Shown here in pieces: positions 1 through 5,951 of a stretch of 8,282 nucleotides of DNA. Origin of the DNA: PWXP01 sp964487655 (GTDB lineage: Bacteria; Planctomycetota; Planctomycetia; Pirellulales; Thermoguttaceae); NCBI GenBank assembly GCA_964487655.1, contig CAZASB010000213.1, forward strand, positions 1 through 8,282, written 5' to 3'. Made by a program: the position numbers and the translations under genes. The notes under the pieces were generated by a model. That model searched no databases, was not told the DNA's origin, and saw nothing but the letters and a program-made list of their open reading frames with translations. The stretch's first letter is position 1. Every line of letters begins with the position of its first letter.

Positions 1-88
1 GCGAAAATTGCCACCCAAAAAATTGGCCTCGTACTCGTTCCCAAGCCGATCGCCAGAAAATCTTGCCGTACACTGTACTAAACTACCC

Positions 89-117
89 TTGCTATCGAGG
101 ACAAACGGGTGTATACT
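89..117 (+). promoter_or_regulatory. Candidate sigma70-type promoter of the operon
   Basis: A -35-like TTGCTA (89-94, four of six consensus bases) and a -10-like TATACT (112-117, five of six) are separated by exactly 17 bases, the ideal spacing. Transcription would begin near 124, leaving an untranslated leader of roughly 45 bases before the regulator's ATG at 171. It is the best promoter-like arrangement I see in the first 170 bases, and it sits where the operon promoter is expected. The call rests on consensus matching only. The sigma factor preference of this organism is unknown. Confidence 0.45.
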
Positions 118-170
118 CAACGCTTTGTCATCATTTGTCCAAAGCGAGGTCGGCTTGACGCTGTACGAAG

Positions 171-860
171 ATGGATTTGAGTGTCCGCGATTCCGCTCAT
201 CTGCTCAAAGTGTCCGAGAAGACAATCTACCGGTGGGTCAAGCAGGGAAAACTGCCTGCGTACCGTGTGAATGAGCAGTATCGCTTCAATCGGGCGGAAT
301 TGCTCGAATGGGCCACTTCGCAGCGGTTGAACGTCTCGGCCGACATCTTTGCCGAGCCGGACGGCAATGGGGGAACCGTCAACCTGACCGACGCGCTCAG
401 GGTAGGTGGCGTCCATTACCGACTTGGCGGGATGGACAAGCGTTCGGTGCTGGAATCGCTGGTGGAGATCATGCCTTTGCCGGAGCAAGTGGACCGGCAG
501 TTTCTGCTGGAGGTGCTCTTGGCGCGGGAGTCGCTTGGGTCCACGGCGCTGGGCAATGGGATTGCCGTGCCTCATGTACGCAATCCGATTGTGATGCACA
601 TCGTGCGGCCGATGATCACACTTTCGTTCTTGGAGCGGCCGATTGAGTTTGGGGCGATTGACGGGCAGCCGGTTCACACCTTGTTCACCATTGTCAGTCC
701 CACGATACGGGCCCATTTGCACTTGCTGTCCCGCTTGACCTTTGCTTTGCGGCAGGCCGAGTTCATGGCGGTGATTACTGCTCAGGGGTCTCGGGAGCAG
801 GTGTTCGCCGCGAGCCAAGCCATCGATCAGATCATTCCACCGCCGGCATCGAACACCTAG
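171..860 (+). CDS. Regulator: helix-turn-helix (excisionase/MerR type) fused to PTS EIIA (PtsN/fructose-like) domain
   Basis: This 229-residue protein is probably a soluble transcriptional regulator. Residues 3-48 form an excisionase-type helix-turn-helix: a VSEKTIYRWVKQGKLPAYRV core followed by a basic/aromatic 'wing' (QYRFNRAELLEW). After a short Asp/Gly-rich linker (about 62-70), residues 72-225 resemble PTS EIIA type 2 (fructose EIIA / PtsN). The phosphoryl-acceptor motif GNGIAVPHVR is intact, with His135 as the expected phosphorylated residue, and a second His-rich helix (AHLHLLSRLTFAL) lies at 181-193. In the family, His is phosphorylated by HPr or NPr. Here phosphorylation presumably changes DNA binding, which is inference. 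ATG171 is the start because an in-frame TGA lies at 156-158 and no other start codon falls between them. The ribosome binding site is weak. The stop is only 14 bases before hyfB on the same strand, so it likely belongs to the operon and may control it. No EI, HPr or sugar permease is visible nearby. Domain identity is confident; the target is not. Confidence 0.85.
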   Translation: MDLSVRDSAHLLKVSEKTIYRWVKQGKLPAYRVNEQYRFNRAELLEWATSQRLNVSADIFAEPDGNGGTVNLTDALRVGGVHYRLGGMDKRSVLESLVEIMPLPEQVDRQFLLEVLLARESLGSTALGNGIAVPHVRNPIVMHIVRPMITLSFLERPIEFGAIDGQPVHTLFTIVSPTIRAHLHLLSRLTFALRQAEFMAVITAQGSREQVFAASQAIDQIIPPPASNT

Positions 861-874
861 AAAGTCCATGCGCC

Positions 875-2863
875 ATGGTTTGGTTCTTGACAGCGCTGGC
901 GATCTTGTCGGTCGGAGGTCTTGCCTCGCTGGTTGTCGGTAAAAGTCCGAAAGGCGCGTGTCTGATTGGCGCAATGAGTTCGCTGGCAGGCGGTGCCGTG
1001 GTCTTGTTTCCATCGGTGCGCGTACTTGCGTCCGGGCAGTCCCAGTCGCTACGTTGTCCGTGGTCCTGGCCGCTCGGTTCGGCCAATATGGAACTCGACT
1101 CGCTTTCGGCCGTCTTTGTCGTAGTGATTGCGGTTGTGACGATGCTGGCGGCCATTTATGGGAGCGCGTATTTGCAGGCGCATGGGAGCGGGAAGAATCT
1201 CGGCACTTCGTGGTTCTTCTTCAACCTGCTGACGGCCAGCATGTTGGTGGTGGTAGCGTCGCGTAACGGCGTGCTTTTCCTGGCAAGTTGGGAACTGATG
1301 TCGCTGGCGTCCTTCTTCCTTGTGACGCAGGATGATGAGAAGGAGAGCGTTCACCGAGCCGGCTGGACTTACTTGGTGGCAATGCACCTAGGCACGGCGT
1401 TTCTGTTGGTGTTATTTCTGCTGTTGGGCAAGGGGGCAGATTCGCTGGACTTCGAGCAGTTCTCGACGGCCGCGGCGCCGAGCGGCGCCTTTTTCGTACT
1501 GGCGATTCTCGGATTCGGGACGAAGGCGGGGTTCGTTCCCATGCACGTGTGGCTGCCAGAGGCACATCCCGCGGCGCCTTCGCACGTATCGGCCGTGATG
1601 AGCGGCGTGATGATCAAGACGGGCATTTACGGATTGCTGCGGACGTTGACGTGGCTTGGTCCACCGCCGGCATGGTGGGGCTGGACGTTCCTGGCCATGG
1701 GCCTTGTCTCGGGCGTTCTCGGCGTGCTCTATGCCCTGTCCCAGCATGATTTGAAACGGTTGTTGGCGTACCATAGCGTCGAGAACATCGGCATTATCAC
1801 GATGGGGCTCGGGGTCGGTGTCTTGGGAATCAGCCACGAAAATCCGGCAATGGCAGTCCTTGGCCTGACCGGCTGCCTGCTTCACGTCGTCAACCATGCC
1901 GTGTTCAAAAGCCTGTTGTTCCTCGGCGCAGGATCGGTTTTACATGCGACAGGCACGGGGGAGATCGATCGTCTGGGTGGACTCCTGAAACGCATGCCGG
2001 TCACGGGCGCAAGTTTTCTGATCGGCGCGGCGGCCATTTGCGGGCTGCCGCCGCTGAACGGGTTTGTCAGCGAGCTGTTGATCTACCTTGGGGCGGTGGT
2101 CGGGCTCGGCGCCGAAGTCCCGGCCGAGTCGGCGTGGGTCTTGATGGGGCTCATGGTCGTCGGTGGCCTGGCGTTGATTGGCGGCTTGGCTGCCGTGTGC
2201 TTCACCAAGGCCTTTGGCATCGTGTTTCTCGGCGAGGCGCGCAGCAGCGAGGCAGCCCGGGCGCGCGAGGTGGGCGCGGCGATGCGGTTGCCGATAGTCG
2301 TGCTGGCCGGGCTGTGCGTTCTGATCGGGGCCGCGGCGCCTTTCTGGCCGCTCGTGCTGCATGGTGCGGTCGGCGTCGTTGTGCCGGAAAGCCTGCGGAC
2401 GGCCGCGATGCAATCGTTGGGGCAGGTTGTCGGACCATTGGCGGGCATCGTGGCCGGGTCGTGCGTGTTCGTGGGGCTGGTGATTCTGCTCTTGCTTGTC
2501 CGACGGCGGTTGCTTGTCCGGCGCCGCGTGGAAGAAGTCGTTACGTGGGATTGCGGTTATGCGGTGCCCTCGGCTCGAATGCAGTACACGGCCTCTTCTT
2601 TCGCCCGGCCACTGACATTCCTGTTCCGCGTGTTTCTTCAGCTTCGCGACGAGATTGATGCGCCGCGAGGGCTGTTTCCGGAACGTGCCGGTCTGCATAC
2701 CCACGCGCCCGATCTATTCCATCGGCGCGTCTATGAACCCGTGTTCAAGGCGTTCGCCTGGGCGGCCGCGAAGTCACGTTGGCTACAGGAGGGACGCATC
2801 CAAGTATACGTACTCTATATTGCGTTGACCATTTTCGTGCTCTTGATCTGGAAACTCGGCTAG
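875..2863 (+). CDS. hyfB: HyfB/HycC-like antiporter-type membrane subunit
   Basis: This 662-residue polytopic membrane protein is close in length to HyfB of hydrogenase-4 (about 670) and belongs to the Mrp/NuoL-M-N proton-translocating family. It is nearly all hydrophobic helices up to about residue 542. Hallmarks of the proton path are present: Glu140 in SWELMSLASFFL (TM5 glutamate), Lys217 in FGTKAGFVPMHVWLPEAH (broken TM7), Lys248 in MSGVMIKTGIYG (TM8), His337/His341/Lys345 in LLHVVNHAVFKSLLF, and Glu400 in NGFVSELL. After an Arg-rich stretch (543-551), the C-terminal part has the HyfB-type VTWDCGYAVPSARMQYTAS segment (about 556-574) and a last helix near 643-660. I start at ATG875. An overlapping ATG at 868 is out of frame, and the ribosome binding site is weak (GAAAG at 860-864 region). 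It follows the regulator by 14 bases and is followed by hyfC after 3 bases. It is expected to be the distal ion-pumping subunit of the membrane arm. Nothing suggests truncation. A family role in proton or sodium transfer is established; the ion used here is unknown. Confidence 0.93.
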   Translation: MVWFLTALAILSVGGLASLVVGKSPKGACLIGAMSSLAGGAVVLFPSVRVLASGQSQSLRCPWSWPLGSANMELDSLSAVFVVVIAVVTMLAAIYGSAYLQAHGSGKNLGTSWFFFNLLTASMLVVVASRNGVLFLASWELMSLASFFLVTQDDEKESVHRAGWTYLVAMHLGTAFLLVLFLLLGKGADSLDFEQFSTAAAPSGAFFVLAILGFGTKAGFVPMHVWLPEAHPAAPSHVSAVMSGVMIKTGIYGLLRTLTWLGPPPAWWGWTFLAMGLVSGVLGVLYALSQHDLKRLLAYHSVENIGIITMGLGVGVLGISHENPAMAVLGLTGCLLHVVNHAVFKSLLFLGAGSVLHATGTGEIDRLGGLLKRMPVTGASFLIGAAAICGLPPLNGFVSELLIYLGAVVGLGAEVPAESAWVLMGLMVVGGLALIGGLAAVCFTKAFGIVFLGEARSSEAARAREVGAAMRLPIVVLAGLCVLIGAAAPFWPLVLHGAVGVVVPESLRTAAMQSLGQVVGPLAGIVAGSCVFVGLVILLLLVRRRLLVRRRVEEVVTWDCGYAVPSARMQYTASSFARPLTFLFRVFLQLRDEIDAPRGLFPERAGLHTHAPDLFHRRVYEPVFKAFAWAAAKSRWLQEGRIQVYVLYIALTIFVLLIWKLG

Positions 2864-2866
2864 TCC

Positions 2867-3784
2867 ATGGCTTCCGTTGCATCGATTGTTCACATTGTTT
2901 GTGCCTTGTTTTTCGCCCCGTTGATTCCCGGGGTCATCAACCGGGTGAAGGCACGATTTGCTGGTCGCCAGGGGCCGCCACTGTTGCAGGCGTACCGCGA
3001 TCTTTGGAAGCTGCTTCACAAGGGGGTGGTATACAGCAGAACGACGACGTGGGTATTCGTGGCAGGCCCGATTATCGGACTGGCTTGCGTTGCGTCGAGC
3101 TTGCTGATCGTTCCGCTGGGTGGTGTTCCCGGCATACTGACGTTTCCGGGCGACTTCTTCCTACTGGCCTACTTGCTGGGGTTGATGCGGTTCTTTACCA
3201 TCACGGCCGCCTTGGACACGGGATCGAGTTTCGAGGGGATGGGCGGCAGCCGCGAGGCATTCTACTCGGCGTTGGCGGAGCCGGCTTTGCTCATTAGCAT
3301 GGTGGTTCTGACCGCGCACTCGGACAGTTTGTCGCTGAGCGTCATGTACGCCGGGGTGACGTGGAACGCCATGACGTCCCTGGCGGGGCCGGCGCTACTG
3401 CTCGTCACCGCGGCCCTGCTGATCGTCTTCCTGACCGAGAACGCGCGCATTCCCGTCGACGACCCGAATACGCATCTTGAACTGACGATGATCCACGAGG
3501 TCATGGTATTGGACCACGGCGGGCCAGACCTCGCGATGATCGAATACGGGGCCATGCTCAAGATGTGGGTGCTAGGCTCCCTGCTGGTCGGTATTCTCGT
3601 GCCAGTACGAAGCGACTGGTGGGGCGTGGATCTTGCCGCCGGCCTTGCCGGGATGGTGGCCCTCGCCGTGCTCGTGGGGGGCATCGAGTCGGTGATTGCT
3701 CGGCTGCGGCTGGTGCGAGTGCCGCAATTTCTCGTCGCGGCGTCAGTGTTGTCGATCCTGGCCTTGGTGCTGGTAATGAGGTGA
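2867..3784 (+). CDS. hyfC: HyfC/HycD-like (NuoH-related) membrane anchor subunit
   Basis: This 305-residue integral membrane protein has the length of HycD/HyfC and is related to NuoH, the subunit that seats the peripheral arm on the membrane and links redox chemistry to the pumps. The N-terminal helix is followed by the conserved basic loop PGVINRVKARFAGRQGPPLL (21-40) and QAYRDLWKLLHKG (41-53). It also shows the family motifs SSFEGMGGSREAFYSALAEP (120-139) and ENARIPVDDPNTHLELTMIH (191-210), the latter matching the acidic loop of NuoH that contacts NuoB/NuoD. EVMVLDHGGPDLAMIEYGAM (211-230) follows. About seven or eight hydrophobic segments are visible (for example 4-20, 64-85, 95-115, 139-151, 170-188, 232-247, 255-273, 286-303). 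Conserved acidic residues in the loops (Glu123, Glu130, Glu138, Asp199, Glu205, Glu211) suit a proton funnel. ATG2867 is 3 bases after the hyfB stop, implying coupled translation. The ribosome binding site is weak. The family assignment is very secure. Confidence 0.93.
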   Translation: MASVASIVHIVCALFFAPLIPGVINRVKARFAGRQGPPLLQAYRDLWKLLHKGVVYSRTTTWVFVAGPIIGLACVASSLLIVPLGGVPGILTFPGDFFLLAYLLGLMRFFTITAALDTGSSFEGMGGSREAFYSALAEPALLISMVVLTAHSDSLSLSVMYAGVTWNAMTSLAGPALLLVTAALLIVFLTENARIPVDDPNTHLELTMIHEVMVLDHGGPDLAMIEYGAMLKMWVLGSLLVGILVPVRSDWWGVDLAAGLAGMVALAVLVGGIESVIARLRLVRVPQFLVAASVLSILALVLVMR

Positions 3785-3785
3785 G
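3778..3785 (+). promoter_or_regulatory. Strong Shine-Dalgarno deciding the GTG start of hyfE
   Basis: GAGGTGA at 3778-3784 is a seven-base match to the consensus complement of the 16S rRNA 3' end. It overlaps the hyfC stop codon (3782-3784) and its GAGG core lies six bases before GTG3788. An ATG at 3796 is out of frame with hyfE, and the next in-frame Met is residue 19, inside the first membrane helix region. The site therefore supports GTG3788 as the start and suggests re-initiation after hyfC. Confidence 0.65.
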
Positions 3786-3787
3786 AA

Positions 3788-4432
3788 GTGAACGCATGGC
3801 TCGATGCGATCTTGGTACTGCTGATCCTGACGAACCTACACATGCTCGGTTCCAGCCGCATCGGCGCGTGTATTCACAGCGTAGCCTTCCAGGCGATATT
3901 GCTGGGGATGATCTCGTTGTTCGCGCACCAGGGAGACGTGGGGTTTCGGCTGCTGCTGTTGGCGGCCGTGAGCATGATCATCAAGGCGGGCATTCTTCCA
4001 TGGCTGTTGCGGCGAGCGGTTCGGGAATCGGGAGCGCGGAGGGAGGTTGAGCCGATCGTGGGCTTTACCACGTCGTTGCTGCTTGGCCTGGGATTGCTGG
4101 GGGCCTCGCTACACGTCGCGGGACGACTACCCCTGCCGGGTGGCGAAGGCGCGGCGTTCCAGGTGGCGGCGGCCCTGTTCACGATCATGGTCGGCATGTT
4201 GCTGATCGTCACCCGAAAGAAAGCCGTGACACAGACGCTCGGGTACATGGCCATGGAGAACGGCATTTATGCCTTCGGCCTGGCTTTCGCCATCGAGGAA
4301 CCGCTTCTGGTCGAAATGGGAGTGCTGCTGGACGTGTTCGTGGGTGTCTTCGTGATGGGAATCGCAATTCATCATATCAGCCGGGAATTCGATCATATCG
4401 ACACGGATCGACTTTCGGCGCTTAGGGATTAG
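3788..4432 (+). CDS. hyfE: HyfE-like small membrane subunit (NuoK-related)
   Basis: This 214-residue membrane protein has essentially the length of E. coli HyfE (about 216), a hydrogenase-4 subunit missing from the smaller formate hydrogenlyase-1. About seven hydrophobic segments are visible (roughly 5-20, 31-46, 53-72, 92-112, 125-142, 155-169, 174-195). Its C-terminal half resembles NuoK: two buried carboxylates, Glu157 in GYMAMENGIYAFGL and Glu176 in LLVEMGVLLDVFVGVFVMG, match the glutamates that carry protons through NuoK. The tail (about 197-214, ISREFDHIDTDRLSALRD) is charged and likely cytoplasmic. Lys66 in SMIIKAGILPWLLRR is another intramembrane charge. It starts at GTG3788, supported by a strong Shine-Dalgarno that overlaps the hyfC stop. 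The next gene begins 4 bases after its stop. The likely role is the proton-transfer link between the HyfC anchor and the antiporter-like subunits. Having it makes this cluster hydrogenase-4-like rather than formate hydrogenlyase-1-like. Confidence 0.9.
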   Translation: MNAWLDAILVLLILTNLHMLGSSRIGACIHSVAFQAILLGMISLFAHQGDVGFRLLLLAAVSMIIKAGILPWLLRRAVRESGARREVEPIVGFTTSLLLGLGLLGASLHVAGRLPLPGGEGAAFQVAAALFTIMVGMLLIVTRKKAVTQTLGYMAMENGIYAFGLAFAIEEPLLVEMGVLLDVFVGVFVMGIAIHHISREFDHIDTDRLSALRD

Positions 4433-4436
4433 TCGC

Positions 4437-5951
4437 ATGATCTGGGCGTTGTTGCTGGTTCCGGCGATTGCCGGACTGACTGCACTGGCGATCCGGCCGA
4501 ACTGGCCGCGACGATCGCTGCTTCTGCTAGCTGCCCTGGCGCACGCGATGATCGTAGCTGTCTGCTGCGTTCGACGGCCACCGAGCGTGGTCAACGGTTG
4601 GGTAGCCATCGACGCCGTGACACTGTTGTTTCTCGGAATCGCCAGTACACTGTTTCTTGCCGTGGCCATCTATACCGTGGGGTATCTTGCTCGTGAAGAG
4701 CGTACGGGGAATCTTTCGGAAGATGAGAGGGAGCTGCCTTTCCCCAATTTTTCCGAGGCTGTCTTCACCGGATGCCTGCTCCTGTTCCTGGCGACCATGA
4801 CGTTGGTAATGGTCAGCCGGCACCTGGGGCTGATGTGGGTGGGGGTCGAAGCAACGACGTTGGCAAGCGCGCCGCTGATCTACTTCCACCGTCATCCCCG
4901 TTCGCTCGAGGCGACGTGGAAATACCTGTTGATCTGTTCCGTGGGTATTGCTCTGGCACTGTTGGGAAACTTCTTCGTCGCGGTGGCGGCACGTTCGACC
5001 GGCGGGGCGCCGATCCACCTAACGATTGACGAGTTGACGGCGCACGCTGAGAGTCTGAATCCGCTCTGGCTGAAGGCGGCATTTTTATTATTCCTGGTGG
5101 GCTACGGAACGAAGATGGGCCTGGCCCCGTTGCATACATGGCTACCGGACGCCCACAGCGAGGCGCCTTCGGGTGTGTCCGCGCTGCTCTCCGGGGCTCT
5201 GCTGAACTGCGCCTTTCTGGCGATTCTGCGGGTTCACTCGCTTCTGGCGGCCGCCGGACTGGTCGCCTTCAGCTCGGATCTGCTGGTGCTCTTCGGGTTG
5301 ATCTCGATGACGGTAGCGGCCGTATTCATCCTCGGCCAGACGGATTTCAAGCGGATGCTGGCCTATTCGAGCGTCGAGCACATGGGCATCCTTGCTCTTG
5401 GGATCGGCATCGGCGGCGTGGCGACCTTCGGCGCAATGCTGCACGTGGTGAATCACTCATTGGCCAAGGCAATGCTTTTCCTGGCGGCCGGCAATATTCT
5501 GGCCTTCTACCACACGAAATCGATCCGGCATATCCGCGGCATGCTGCGAAGCGTGCCGATGACGGGCGTGCTCTGGCTAGCCGGGTTTCTGGCCATTGTC
5601 GGCTCACCGCCTTTTGGACTGTTCCTCAGTGAGTTGACAATTCTCAAGGGCGTTCTCGACGCGGGCCGGCCCGTCGTGGCGGCCATCTATCTGGTGGCGC
5701 TGGCGGTCGTGTTCGTCGGTATGGCGACTATCTTTATGCGCATGGTCTACGGCCGGCCGGCCGAGACGGCGAAATTCGCTGACCCATTGTCTACTGGCCG
5801 ACATTGCGAATCGCCCGGGCCGCGCGAGCCGTTTTGGTCCACTGGGCCCGTGATGGCGCTTGGGCTTGGCGTGCTGGTGTTGGGGGTATACGTGCCGCCG
5901 AGGCTCACGGAACTGTTGCATCAGGCCGTTGCTGCATTGGGGGTCAAATGA
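4437..5951 (+). CDS. hyfF: HyfF-like antiporter-type membrane subunit
   Basis: This second antiporter-like subunit, 504 residues against about 526 in E. coli HyfF, belongs to the NuoN/NuoM/MrpD family. Visible hallmarks are Glu138 in MWVGVEATTLASAPLIYF, Lys226 in GYGTKMGLAPLHTWLPDAH (broken TM7), His336/His340/Lys344 in MLHVVNHSLAKAMLFL, and Glu399 in FGLFLSELTILKG. At the TM8 lysine position, the matching stretch LLSGALLNCAFLAILR has Asn257 where HyfB has Lys248. A charged loop at 85-108 (REERTGNLSEDEREL region) is probably on the cytoplasmic side. ATG4437 lies 4 bases after the hyfE stop with AGGGA (4424-4428) eight bases upstream as ribosome binding site. Its TGA (5949-5951) overlaps the ATG of hyfG. 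HyfD, the third antiporter-like subunit of E. coli hydrogenase-4, has no counterpart here, so this complex would have two such subunits. The family call is firm. Confidence 0.92.
   Translation: MIWALLLVPAIAGLTALAIRPNWPRRSLLLLAALAHAMIVAVCCVRRPPSVVNGWVAIDAVTLLFLGIASTLFLAVAIYTVGYLAREERTGNLSEDERELPFPNFSEAVFTGCLLLFLATMTLVMVSRHLGLMWVGVEATTLASAPLIYFHRHPRSLEATWKYLLICSVGIALALLGNFFVAVAARSTGGAPIHLTIDELTAHAESLNPLWLKAAFLLFLVGYGTKMGLAPLHTWLPDAHSEAPSGVSALLSGALLNCAFLAILRVHSLLAAAGLVAFSSDLLVLFGLISMTVAAVFILGQTDFKRMLAYSSVEHMGILALGIGIGGVATFGAMLHVVNHSLAKAMLFLAAGNILAFYHTKSIRHIRGMLRSVPMTGVLWLAGFLAIVGSPPFGLFLSELTILKGVLDAGRPVVAAIYLVALAVVFVGMATIFMRMVYGRPAETAKFADPLSTGRHCESPGPREPFWSTGPVMALGLGVLVLGVYVPPRLTELLHQAVAALGVK
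5939..5943 (+). promoter_or_regulatory. Purine-rich ribosome binding site before the hyfF/hyfG overlap
   Basis: A GGGGG run lies inside the last codons of hyfF, four bases before ATG5948 and seven before ATG5951. Both tandem ATGs are in the hyfG frame, so the protein is 491 or 490 residues. The spacing slightly favours the second ATG, while the ATGA overlap with the hyfF stop favours the first. In either case hyfG translation should be coupled to hyfF. Confidence 0.4.

Noticed and set aside
8..274. An 88-codon open frame at the start of the window on the plus strand
   Set aside because: Its second part overlaps the well-supported regulator in another frame, the protein shows no recognisable domain, and the promoter candidate lies inside it. 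Treated as chance.
117..1013. Long minus-strand open frames opposite the regulator and hyfB, and similar ones across the window
   Set aside because: They are antisense shadows typical of GC-rich coding DNA, with Arg/Pro/His-rich translations and no recognisable motifs, opposite strongly conserved genes.
5804..5947. An upstream extension of the hyfG frame by 48 codons
   Set aside because: It lies wholly inside hyfF, and its Arg/Ala/Trp-rich translation does not resemble the family. The ATGA overlap with a nearby ribosome binding site is a better start.
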